This document shows positions 1 to 7,014 of a DNA stretch of 27,616 bases, piece after piece (within the stretch, counting starts at the first letter, position 1; the number at the start of each line of letters is the position of its first letter). A model generated the notes under the pieces. That model ran no database searches. It had not been told where the DNA came from and saw only the letters and a list, made by a program, of their open reading frames with translations. The stretch lies in NCBI GenBank assembly GCA_937910785.1, contig CALDLG010000141.1, positions 1 through 27,616 on the forward strand. Direction: 5' to 3'. The position numbers and the translations under genes were made by a program. This DNA comes from an uncultured Lachnospiraceae bacterium (GTDB lineage: Bacteria; Bacillota; Clostridia; Lachnospirales; Lachnospiraceae).

Positions 1-1798
1 TGCTGCGCATAGCAGGGATGCCGGAATGGGATGTGTCTACGGCCGTTTTGTACAGATAAGGCATCAGGGATGCTTTCAGCTTCGTGAAGCTTCTGACAAC
101 GTCAACCGCTTCGTCATCGTAAAGCCAGGGCACGCGGTAGGAATGGCTGCCATGCAGGCGGCTGTGAGAGGAAAGCAGTCCGAAGGCTACCCATCGTTTG
201 TAAACATCTGCGGTGGATGTGCTTTCAAAGCCTCCGATATCATGCGCCCAGTAGCCGAAACCGGACATTAACAGGGAAAGACCGCCGCGCAGGCTTTCTT
301 CCATCGATTCATAGTCGGACCAGCAGTCGCCGCCCCAGTGAACCGGGAATTTCTGACCGCCTACGGTTGCGGAGCGGGCGAACAGGACCGCTTCTCCCCG
401 GCCGCGTTTTCTTTCCAGCAGCTCATAGACGGTTTTATTATAAAGGTATGTGTAAAAGTTATGCATTTTCTCCGGATCGGAGCCGTCGAAATAAACACAG
501 TTGACGGGAATTCGTTCGCCAAAATCCGTTTTGAAGCAGTCCACGCCCATATCGAGAAGAGCTTCCAGCTTGTCCTGATACCATTTGCAGGCCGCCGGAT
601 TGGTGAAGTCAACGAGCGCCATGCCAGGCTGCCACATATCCCACTGCCAGACATCGCCGTTTGTTCTTCTGATAAAATATCCCTTTTCCATGCCTTCCGC
701 AAAAAGAGCGGATTCCTGGCCGATATAGGGATTGATCCAGACACAGATGTTCAGGCCCTTCTCCTTGATTCTGCGCAGCATTCCGGCCGGATCGGGAAAT
801 ACGTCGTCGTCCCATATGAAGTCGCTCCAGTGAAAGCCCTTCATCCAGAAGCAGTCAAAGTGGAATGTGCGCAGCGGAATATCCCGGTCTAACATGCCGT
901 CGATAAAGCTCATGACGGTTTCCTCGTCATAATTGGTCGTAAAAGAAGTCGAAAGCCACAGGCCAAACGTCCAGGGAGCCGGCAGGGAAGGCTTTCCGGT
1001 CAGATCGGTATATCTTGTCAGGACCTCCTTCATGGTCGGTCCATTGAAGAAGAAATAGTCGAGGCTGCCGCCCTTGACGCTGAAAGAGGTTTTGGTGACA
1101 TTTTCCGTTGCAAATTCAAAGGAGACCCTTTCCGGGTGGTTTACGAGGATGCCGTATCCTTTATTGGAGAGATAAAACGGAATATTTTTATAGGACTGCT
1201 CGGTACTCGTACCGCCGTCTTCGTTATAGATTTCCACCGTTTGTCCGTTTTTGACAAAAGGCGTGAAACGCTCTCCCGTACCATAGAGCAGCTCACCGAC
1301 ACCGATATTTAACTGCTGGCGCATCCAGGTGTCCGCAAGATCACCGTCAAGATCAAAGCAGTCTCCGGTCCAGTTTTCTTTCATCATCGCCAGATCCTTC
1401 GGGCCGCTTGTGGTAATGGTTTTACCGTCTCTGAGGTAGCGCATATACCAGTTCTTTTTACCGATTTCCAGAGAAAGAGAGCCGCTCGTAACGGTCAGTG
1501 TATCTTCGGTCTCTTCTGTCCGCAAAGTCTGAGGACTGCCCAGATTCAGCTCGAATGCGGGGCCCTTTGGCAGCGTTCCCATATAATGTGTGGTCTGTAC
1601 GCGGATCACATCGGGTAGAGGTGAGGTGATGCGGATCGTCAGATTTGCGCCGCCGAGCGTATCGCCCCGTCCTCTCATCGGATGTGTGGGCGTACACAGA
1701 ACCACTTCCTTTTCCCGGATTGCGGCATGGTAAATCTGTGTGGGCGAAAAGCAGCCGATACCTTCTTTTAACAGCCAGCAGCCATAATTAAATTTCAT
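1..1798 (-). CDS. yicI: GH31 alpha-xylosidase (YicI-like), 3' end cut by window edge
   Basis: Reading the minus strand from the ATG at 1798 gives about 599 residues without a stop to the window edge; GH31 YicI proteins are about 770, so the C-terminal part lies outside. An N-terminal beta-sandwich of about 280 residues precedes the (beta/alpha)8 barrel. The catalytic nucleophile is D425 in FKTDFGERIP and the acid/base is D491 in HWGGDCWS; both are offset by the same nine residues from E. coli YicI (D416, D482). FKTDFGERIP is typical of alpha-xylosidases rather than alpha-glucosidases. The family removes alpha-1,6-xylose from the non-reducing end of isoprimeverose and xyloglucan oligosaccharides. 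There is no signal peptide, so it is cytoplasmic. An SD (GGAGGG) lies 6-8 bases before the ATG. It lies downstream of araC but behind a terminator, so it probably has its own promoter. Confidence 0.93.
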   Translation of the reverse strand, partial: MKFNYGCWLLKEGIGCFSPTQIYHAAIREKEVVLCTPTHPMRGRGDTLGGANLTIRITSPLPDVIRVQTTHYMGTLPKGPAFELNLGSPQTLRTEETEDTLTVTSGSLSLEIGKKNWYMRYLRDGKTITTSGPKDLAMMKENWTGDCFDLDGDLADTWMRQQLNIGVGELLYGTGERFTPFVKNGQTVEIYNEDGGTSTEQSYKNIPFYLSNKGYGILVNHPERVSFEFATENVTKTSFSVKGGSLDYFFFNGPTMKEVLTRYTDLTGKPSLPAPWTFGLWLSTSFTTNYDEETVMSFIDGMLDRDIPLRTFHFDCFWMKGFHWSDFIWDDDVFPDPAGMLRRIKEKGLNICVWINPYIGQESALFAEGMEKGYFIRRTNGDVWQWDMWQPGMALVDFTNPAACKWYQDKLEALLDMGVDCFKTDFGERIPVNCVYFDGSDPEKMHNFYTYLYNKTVYELLERKRGRGEAVLFARSATVGGQKFPVHWGGDCWSDYESMEESLRGGLSLLMSGFGYWAHDIGGFESTSTADVYKRWVAFGLLSSHSRLHGSHSYRVPWLYDDEAVDVVRSFTKLKASLMPYLYKTAVDTSHSGIPAMRS

Positions 1799-1881
1799 CG
1801 TAACCCTCCGTTTCCAAAAAGCAGCCGGGCAAAATAAACCGGCAGGCTTTTTCAAATATATTTTTGGACGTTCTCAGTTAG

Positions 1882-1910
1882 ATTATAAAGGGAAAAAAAG
1901 GAAAAATCCA
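1882..1910 (-). promoter_or_regulatory. possible promoter of the GH31 gene
   Basis: On the minus strand a perfect -10 hexamer TATAAT (1882-1887) sits about 84 bases before the GH31 start. The -35 at 17-base spacing (TGGATT, 1905-1910) is poor and lies inside the terminator of araC. A dedicated promoter is expected because that terminator separates the two genes, but this assignment rests mostly on the -10 and could be an activator-dependent promoter. Confidence 0.35.
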
Positions 1911-1928
1911 GACTGTCTTCAGCCTGAA
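1891..1928 (-). terminator. Rho-independent terminator after araC
   Basis: Read on the minus strand, three bases after the araC stop, the RNA forms a continuous 9-bp stem (UUCAGGCUG with CAGUCUGGA, two G-U pairs; arms 1920-1928 and 1907-1915) with the tetraloop AAGA. It is followed by two runs of U interrupted by CC. It should isolate the GH31 gene from araC transcription. Confidence 0.8.
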
Positions 1929-1930
1929 TT

Positions 1931-2947
1931 TTAAGAAAAATTTCGTACGGAGGATTCCACTATGTCGGAATCCCCAAAATTCCAACCGGGGGGGGGTAAT
2001 TCTGCCGCGCGCGCTGCCTGAGTTAAACGGTATTGAGACGGAGTCATCCGGTAACGCGATTTGAAGGCACGGACGAAGTTTTCCGGGTTTTCATAGCCGA
2101 GTGTCCGGCTGATTTCCGCGATGGTCATTTCCGAATTGACGAGAAAATTTTCAGCCTTCTGAAACCGGATTTTGCCAAGCAGCTCGGAAAAGTTACAGCC
2201 GAGATGGTTTTTCAGATACTTGGAGCAATAGGGTACCGTATAGTGAAGCTTCTCGGCCAGGGCCGAAAAGGTAATGGTATCGTAGTGCTCGTAGATGAGA
2301 GATACGATTTCGCTGTCCTTTTCGTTGTCGGGAGCGGTTCTGACGGCATCCTGATGGGTGCGTATCAGGGAGGTGGAAAGCAGCAGAATCATGCCGGAGA
2401 GGACTCTGTCGGTATAATCGTCGGCGTTGGCCATAATTTTCAGCATCTGCATCATGATATCCTGCATTTCCCGGTTCTGTCCGGTATGAAACAGAAGATA
2501 AGTTTCCGAATCATTCCGGTAGAGGCTGTTTCTCAGAAAATCGCCCAGACAGTCCTGACCCTGAAGAAGCCCGGAAAAGATGCTTTTGAAAGCGTCCGGA
2601 TGGATCATGATTGTAATGCAGTCATTGCCGCCGCACAGGGCATGCCCTGCTTTTGGAGGCAGCAGGTACAGATCTCCGGCCTGCATGCGCTCCGGATGCT
2701 GATTGATCAGATGGGTGCCGTTTCCCGACAGCACATAGATTATGACGAAAAAGGTATGGGTATGTTCAGGATTGGGAAGAGAAGGATTTTTCAGAACAAT
2801 AATATTATGTTTCAGTTTCCGCGGCGAATGGTAGGTATCCCGCATGGTCCGCAGAATATCTTCCCAGGTGACCGTGGAAACGAAACGTTTTGCCTTCTCT
2901 TCACCCAAATCATAATGTTTTGTAGTATGACTGTTTTTCTGATTCAT
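1931..2947 (-). CDS. AraC-family transcriptional regulator with cupin sensor domain
   Basis: A 338-residue regulator. The N-terminal ~150 residues form a cupin-like sugar-sensing domain (HTHTFFVIIYVLSGNGTHLI, then GDLYLLPPKAGHAL). The C-terminal ~100 residues carry the two helix-turn-helix motifs of AraC/XylS proteins, ending in the signature from MTIAEISRTLGYENPENFVR to FKSRYRMTPSQYR. The reading frame can start at 3001, but a good promoter has its -10 at 2992-2997, so a transcript would begin downstream of that ATG; I therefore prefer 2947. It is transcribed away from the ABC transporter operon and towards the GH31 gene, so it probably controls this locus. A run of nine C on the coding strand near the end sets the frame of the last ~17 residues, a tail beyond the HTH. 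Confidence 0.9.
   Translation of the reverse strand: MNQKNSHTTKHYDLGEEKAKRFVSTVTWEDILRTMRDTYHSPRKLKHNIIVLKNPSLPNPEHTHTFFVIIYVLSGNGTHLINQHPERMQAGDLYLLPPKAGHALCGGNDCITIMIHPDAFKSIFSGLLQGQDCLGDFLRNSLYRNDSETYLLFHTGQNREMQDIMMQMLKIMANADDYTDRVLSGMILLLSTSLIRTHQDAVRTAPDNEKDSEIVSLIYEHYDTITFSALAEKLHYTVPYCSKYLKNHLGCNFSELLGKIRFQKAENFLVNSEMTIAEISRTLGYENPENFVRAFKSRYRMTPSQYRLTQAARAAELPPPGWNFGDSDIVESSVRNFS
1988..1996. repeat. nine-base G/C homopolymer inside araC
   Basis: Nine consecutive G on the plus strand, CCC CCC CCC on the coding strand (three Pro codons), lie about 17 codons before the araC stop. Loss of one base would end the protein at a TAG 12 codons later in the new frame; gain of one would run through the normal stop towards the terminator. 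The DNA-binding domain is upstream and would stay intact. Confidence 0.75.
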
Positions 2948-2991
2948 GACAATGACTGCTTTCCGGATAGATCCCCTTAAATTCTTTATAC

Positions 2992-3020
2992 AATATATCA
3001 TAAAATTGCATAAAGAACAA
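2992..3020 (-). promoter_or_regulatory. promoter of araC
   Basis: On the minus strand -35 TTGTTC (3015-3020), exactly 17 bases, then -10 TATATT (2992-2997). Transcription would start near 2984-2986, between the two candidate ATGs, which argues for translation from 2947. Confidence 0.6.
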
Positions 3021-3028
3021 CCTGCAAT
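3005..3028. promoter_or_regulatory. inverted repeat over the araC -35, candidate operator
   Basis: ATTGCA (3005-3010) and TGCAAT (3023-3028) form perfect 6-bp arms separated by 12 bases and flank the araC -35 box. The position suits autoregulation and also lies about 60 bases upstream of the ABC transporter -10. AraC-family sites are often direct repeats, so the binding protein is unknown. Confidence 0.35.
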
Positions 3029-3085
3029 GTTAAAAAATGATAGTTTATTTGATTAATCTCTGCCATGCTCAACTGCTTTTTCTTC

Positions 3086-3094
3086 TGTTATAAT
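3086..3094 (+). promoter_or_regulatory. extended -10 promoter of the ABC transporter operon
   Basis: TGTTATAAT: a perfect TATAAT (3089-3094) with the upstream TG of an extended -10, about 70 bases before the permease start. There is no recognisable -35 at 17 bases (TGCTCA), which fits a promoter that depends on an activator such as the divergent AraC protein. Confidence 0.55.
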
Positions 3095-3164
3095 TAAACA
3101 AAATGCTAAGAAAAAATGAAAAAAGATGGAAAAATTGGACATCTTGACAGAAAGGGTGGGGGAA

Positions 3165-4103
3165 ATGGCAAAAAAGAACGCAAATTCCGGGAGAGGAAAA
3201 CAGAAGCTCAGTATGCAGCTCTTATGGAAGCAGCGGTATTTGTTAATGATGTCGCTGCCTTTTGTGATCTGGATTATTATTTTTAAGTACATACCGTTAT
3301 GGGGGTGGACAATGGCCTTTCAGGAGGTGAAGCCGGCAACCTTCGCGACACCGATCTGGGAAAGGGCGTTTACCGGATTTGCGAATTTTACGAAAGCATT
3401 TCATGACAGACTCTTTAAACAGACAATGATCAATACCATCGGTATCAGTATTATCGATATCGGAATCGGCACGCTTGTAGCAATCGCTTTTGCAGTGCTT
3501 CTCAATGAAATGCAGTTTATAAAATTCAAGAAGCTGACGCAGACGATTTCCTATCTGCCCCACTTCGTATCATGGGTTATTATCGCAAGTATCGCCAAAA
3601 ATATTTTCAACGACGGCGGCGTAATCGATTCCCTGACGGGCGCAAACCTGCACCTGATGAGCACCAATTCCATTCTGATCTGGTTCGTTATCGTTATTAT
3701 CAACTGCTGGAAGGAAATGGGCTGGAATGCGATCATCTATCTGTCCTCGATGGCCGGTATCGATCCGGGGCTTTATGAGGCGGCAAAGATGGATGGCGCG
3801 AACAGGTGGCAGAGAATCTGGCATATTACGCTTCCGGGAATCCGTTCGACGATTATTGTTCTGTTGATTATGAACATCGGCGGCGCTCTGAATGTCGGTA
3901 TGGAACGCCAGATGCTTCTGAGCAACCCGCTTGTACAGGATCATACGATGGTTCTTTCCTGGTTCTCTTATGAAAGAGGTATCGGAACAGGCGACTATGG
4001 TCTTGGTACCGCGATCGGCGTATTTCAGTCCGTAGTCGGTCTCGCGCTTCTGCTGATTGCCAATAAGATTGCCGGCATGGTCGGTGAAGATAAGCTGATT
4101 TAG
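3165..4103 (+). CDS. sugar ABC transporter permease, LplB/YtcP type, first subunit
   Basis: A 312-residue inner-membrane permease of the CUT1 (carbohydrate uptake) class. After a basic N-terminus comes LPFVIWIIIFKYIPLWG, the characteristic first helix and loop of LplB-type permeases, then five further hydrophobic segments. The cytoplasmic coupling loop with the EAA motif is clear (EAAKMDGANRWQRIW, then LPGI). The frame is open from 3126, but an SD-like AAAGGG lies 8 bases before the ATG at 3165 and family members begin near this point. It is followed after 11 bases by the second permease and then by the binding protein, so the three form an importer. No ATPase gene is in the operon. Confidence 0.93.
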   Translation: MAKKNANSGRGKQKLSMQLLWKQRYLLMMSLPFVIWIIIFKYIPLWGWTMAFQEVKPATFATPIWERAFTGFANFTKAFHDRLFKQTMINTIGISIIDIGIGTLVAIAFAVLLNEMQFIKFKKLTQTISYLPHFVSWVIIASIAKNIFNDGGVIDSLTGANLHLMSTNSILIWFVIVIINCWKEMGWNAIIYLSSMAGIDPGLYEAAKMDGANRWQRIWHITLPGIRSTIIVLLIMNIGGALNVGMERQMLLSNPLVQDHTMVLSWFSYERGIGTGDYGLGTAIGVFQSVVGLALLLIANKIAGMVGEDKLI

Positions 4104-4114
4104 GGGGTGGAGCT

Positions 4115-4981
4115 ATGAGGGCGAAGAAAAAAACATGGTTTGACTGTGTACTCGTGTTATTTTTTATCATGATCATTATCGTAACGCTGTATCCGTTCCT
4201 GAACGTGCTCGCGATTTCCTTAAACGATGCGACGGACACATTGCGGAATATTAATTTTGTGATTCCCCGTAAGTTTACATGGAGTAACTATAAATATGTA
4301 TTTCAGGATGCGGACATCATAAAGCCTTTTTTCCTGTCCGTTCTCAAAACGGTAGTAGGAACGCTGGCAGGCGTTGTCTGTACCGCAATGTTGGCTTATA
4401 CGCTGAGCCGCCGGGATTTCATCTTTCATAAACCGTTTACGATTCTGTTCGTCATTACGATGTATGTGAGCGGCGGCCTGATTCCGGAATACCTGTTAAT
4501 CATGCGTACCCTGCGTCTTGGCAATAACTTTATGGTTTATATTCTGCCCGGTCTGATCTGGGTTTACAATATGATTCTGGTGCGTTCCTTTATCGATGGT
4601 CTGCCGACCGCGCTGGAGGAGGCGGCGATGCTTGACGGCGCCAATGATTTCCAGATCTGGTACAAGGTTGTTATGCCGTTATGTACGCCGGTTATCGCGA
4701 CGATTGCCCTGTATTATGCGGTGGGTCAGTGGAACTCCTTTATGGATACTTATCTGTATGCCAAGAAGCTTCCGACTTTACAGTACAAATTGTATGAAAT
4801 CATGTCACAGGCGCAGATGCAGCTCGATACACACGCGACGAGCAATGTGACGCAGGCCGTTACGCCGATGGCAATTCGTATGGCGGTTACGGTAGTGGCT
4901 ACCGTTCCGATCATCGTTGTTTATCCGTTCTTACAGAAGTATTTCGTAGGCGGTATGACGGTAGGTTCCGTCAAAGACTGA
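4115..4981 (+). CDS. sugar ABC transporter permease, LplC/YtcP type, second subunit
   Basis: A 288-residue CUT1 permease that pairs with the product upstream. It has an N-terminal helix followed by LYPFLNVLAISLN, a typical MalG/LplC start, about six membrane segments, and the EAA coupling motif EEAAMLDGANDFQIW followed by VMPL. The C-terminal residues (YFVGGMTVGSVKD) are the usual ending of this subfamily. The ribosome binding site GGGGGTGGAG fills the 11-base gap after the previous stop. A stem-loop follows before the binding-protein gene. Confidence 0.93.
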   Translation: MRAKKKTWFDCVLVLFFIMIIIVTLYPFLNVLAISLNDATDTLRNINFVIPRKFTWSNYKYVFQDADIIKPFFLSVLKTVVGTLAGVVCTAMLAYTLSRRDFIFHKPFTILFVITMYVSGGLIPEYLLIMRTLRLGNNFMVYILPGLIWVYNMILVRSFIDGLPTALEEAAMLDGANDFQIWYKVVMPLCTPVIATIALYYAVGQWNSFMDTYLYAKKLPTLQYKLYEIMSQAQMQLDTHATSNVTQAVTPMAIRMAVTVVATVPIIVVYPFLQKYFVGGMTVGSVKD

Positions 4982-4997
4982 TTTTTACCGTATATTG

Positions 4998-5027
4998 ATA
5001 TATGTCCTGAAGATTCAGGTTATATAT
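4998..5027 (+). other. intergenic stem-loop before the binding-protein gene
   Basis: ATATAT (4998-5003) and CCTGA (5006-5010) pair with TCAGG (5015-5019) and ATATAT (5022-5027) around the loop AGAT. No U-tract follows, so it is not a terminator. Such hairpins between permease and binding-protein cistrons can mark RNA processing that protects the binding-protein message; that role is inferred. Confidence 0.45.
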
Positions 5028-5050
5028 AGAGAAAAAAGGAGGGTTTATTT

Positions 5051-6793
5051 ATGAAAATGCGTAAGATTTTATCTGTCCTGACAGTGACGGCGCTCTGCGT
5101 CAGCATGCTGGCGGGATGCGGCGGCGGTTCCGGAGATTCATCATCAGGCGGTTCCGGAGACGGCGGAGCAGGTTCCGGCACGAGTACGGCTTCTGATGGG
5201 GGAACCGACAGCGCTGCGACGAACGATGAGGCAGCGGGCGATGATACTTCTCCGATTACCTTCGAAGTGTTCCTGACGGATGCCAATAACGATGTCTGGG
5301 ATAATCCGGTAGGTAATGCGATTACCGAAGCTACCGGAGTGTCTCTTGAGATTTCCTATCCGGTGTCCTCTCAGGGCGATGCGAAGCAGGATGTTGCGCT
5401 GATGATCGCGAACGATGAATATCCGGATATGCTTTATTCAAAAGGAGAAGCAACTCAGTTATATGAAGCGGGTGCGTTAATCGATATGAGAGACCTGATC
5501 GAGCAGTATGGTCCGAATATCAAGAAAATGTACGGTGATGAGTTTGAAAAACTGAAATGGGGCCAGGGCGATGACGGTATCTATCAGCTTTCCTATGCGG
5601 GTGTGAGGTCACAGGTATTGAAGACCGGGGGTTCCTGCCAGATTCAGTTTGCGGCGTTAAAAGAGAATAACTATGAATATCCGACGACACTGGAAGAATA
5701 TGAAGCACTGATTAAGAAATATCTTGCGGCTCATCCGACGACGGAGGACGGCCTTGAGACGATCGGTATTACGATGAGCGCGTCTGACTGGCACTGGATG
5801 ATTACGCTGGGCAACCCGGCAGGATTTATCGCTGACGCGGCTCCGGACAATGGTCAGTGGGTTGTTGACGAGAATTATAATTGCTATTATAAGCATACCA
5901 CACCGGAAGAGAAAGAATACTTCCAGTGGCTGTGCCGTATGTATGACGAAGGAATTCTCGATCCGAACTTCGCGACACAGACACATGATGATTATATCGC
6001 CAAGCTTTCCAGCGGACGTGTTGTAGCGATTACCGATGCGGAATGGGATTACAATCAGGCGCAGCAGGTGCTGATCGCGGACGGTAAGGTTGATAAGACC
6101 TACTGCGGTCTTCCTGTAACGCTTCGTGCGGATCAGAAGGCGCCGACTCTGTTATACCAGGGCTTACAGGTAGGCTGGGGTATGGCGATTACCAAGAGCT
6201 GTGAAGATCCGGTACGTGCTGTCAAATTCCTCGATTATCTCTGCTCCGATGAAGGTGCGATTCTGTATAAATGGGGTATTGAAGGCGTAAATTACCAGGT
6301 AGATGAGAACGGTATGAGATATCGTACGCAGGAAGAGATTGATGCGTCCAATTCAGATCCGGATTACAGTAAGAAGACAGGAATCGGAAACTATACAGGA
6401 TTCCCGATTTATGGCGACGGCGCCGAGGACGAGAATGGAATGCCTTATACAACGATTACAAGAGCTTCTGTAAAAGCGGAATATAACGAAGAGCAGAAAG
6501 CTGCATGTGAAGCATGGGGCGTAGATATGCTGATTGATATCTTCCCGCAGCCCGATGAATTCGAACTGCTCCCGTACTCTCCTCTGTGGGCATATCAGCT
6601 TCCGCAGGATCTGCTGAATCAGGTAGATATTCTGAATGAGATCGCGTGGCCGGGTCTGGTAAAATGTGTAACCGGCGGTCAGGCTAATTTCGATGCGAAC
6701 TGGGATGCGATGGTTGCTGAGCTGGAAGCAAACGGAATGAACGAGGCAAATGCGCAGATGACTGCATTCCTGGCCGATAAGATCAATAACTGA
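5051..6793 (+). CDS. lipoprotein extracellular sugar-binding protein (LplA/YtcQ-like)
   Basis: A 580-residue family 1 solute-binding protein, the ligand receptor of the importer encoded just upstream. The first 23 residues are a lipoprotein signal peptide ending in the lipobox LAGC with the lipidated Cys at 23. A low-complexity Gly/Ser/Asp linker (about 24-65) follows and would tether the domain above the membrane. The mature domain begins TFEVFLTDANNDVWDNPVG and contains the NDEYPDMLYSKGE segment seen in LplA-like proteins. At about 580 residues it is larger than typical mono- or disaccharide receptors (400-440), which suits longer oligosaccharides. A strong GGAGGG lies before the ATG. A terminator directly behind the gene should raise its expression over the GH3 gene. 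Confidence 0.92.
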   Translation: MKMRKILSVLTVTALCVSMLAGCGGGSGDSSSGGSGDGGAGSGTSTASDGGTDSAATNDEAAGDDTSPITFEVFLTDANNDVWDNPVGNAITEATGVSLEISYPVSSQGDAKQDVALMIANDEYPDMLYSKGEATQLYEAGALIDMRDLIEQYGPNIKKMYGDEFEKLKWGQGDDGIYQLSYAGVRSQVLKTGGSCQIQFAALKENNYEYPTTLEEYEALIKKYLAAHPTTEDGLETIGITMSASDWHWMITLGNPAGFIADAAPDNGQWVVDENYNCYYKHTTPEEKEYFQWLCRMYDEGILDPNFATQTHDDYIAKLSSGRVVAITDAEWDYNQAQQVLIADGKVDKTYCGLPVTLRADQKAPTLLYQGLQVGWGMAITKSCEDPVRAVKFLDYLCSDEGAILYKWGIEGVNYQVDENGMRYRTQEEIDASNSDPDYSKKTGIGNYTGFPIYGDGAEDENGMPYTTITRASVKAEYNEEQKAACEAWGVDMLIDIFPQPDEFELLPYSPLWAYQLPQDLLNQVDILNEIAWPGLVKCVTGGQANFDANWDAMVAELEANGMNEANAQMTAFLADKINN

Positions 6794-6837
6794 TGCGCGG
6801 ACGGGAAATGTGAAAACAGTGGATTAGAAAGAAAAGG

Positions 6838-6874
6838 AAAGGGTCTGATATCATTATGGTGTTAGACCCTTTTT
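6838..6874 (+). terminator. Rho-independent terminator after the binding-protein gene
   Basis: AAAGGGTCT (6838-6846) pairs with AGACCCTTT (6864-6872), extended by a G-U and an A-U pair, followed by TTTTT. It lies 45 bases after the binding-protein stop and should end or attenuate transcription before the GH3 gene. Confidence 0.85.
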
Positions 6875-6975
6875 CTCACACAGGCAAGTTTTGGAAGGGA
6901 CAGGCTGAAACATAAATTTTCAACCGTAAATTTGTGCCGGCGATGTAAGTGCTCTGACAGAAAATATCGCGGGCG

Positions 6976-6991
6976 GAGAGAAAGTCATGGT
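6976..6991 (+). repeat. leader motif copy A, before the GH3 gene
   Basis: GAGAGAAAGTCATGGT differs at one base from the identical 16-mer GAGAGAAAGGCATGGT found before three other genes (10062, 21225, 23783). Here the GH3 gene has its own SD downstream, and the reading frame opened by the motif's ATG does not stop at the gene start. Confidence 0.6.
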
Positions 6992-7014
6992 TATTCGTAT
7001 GGAGGGTTATGAAG

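Noticed and set aside
338..892. 184-codon plus-strand frame at the left edge
   Set aside because: The minus strand encodes the GH31 catalytic domain with both active-site motifs across this stretch.
2033..2980. 315-codon plus-strand frame opposite araC
   Set aside because: araC has complete family motifs in the opposite frame; this frame lacks an SD and recognisable domains.
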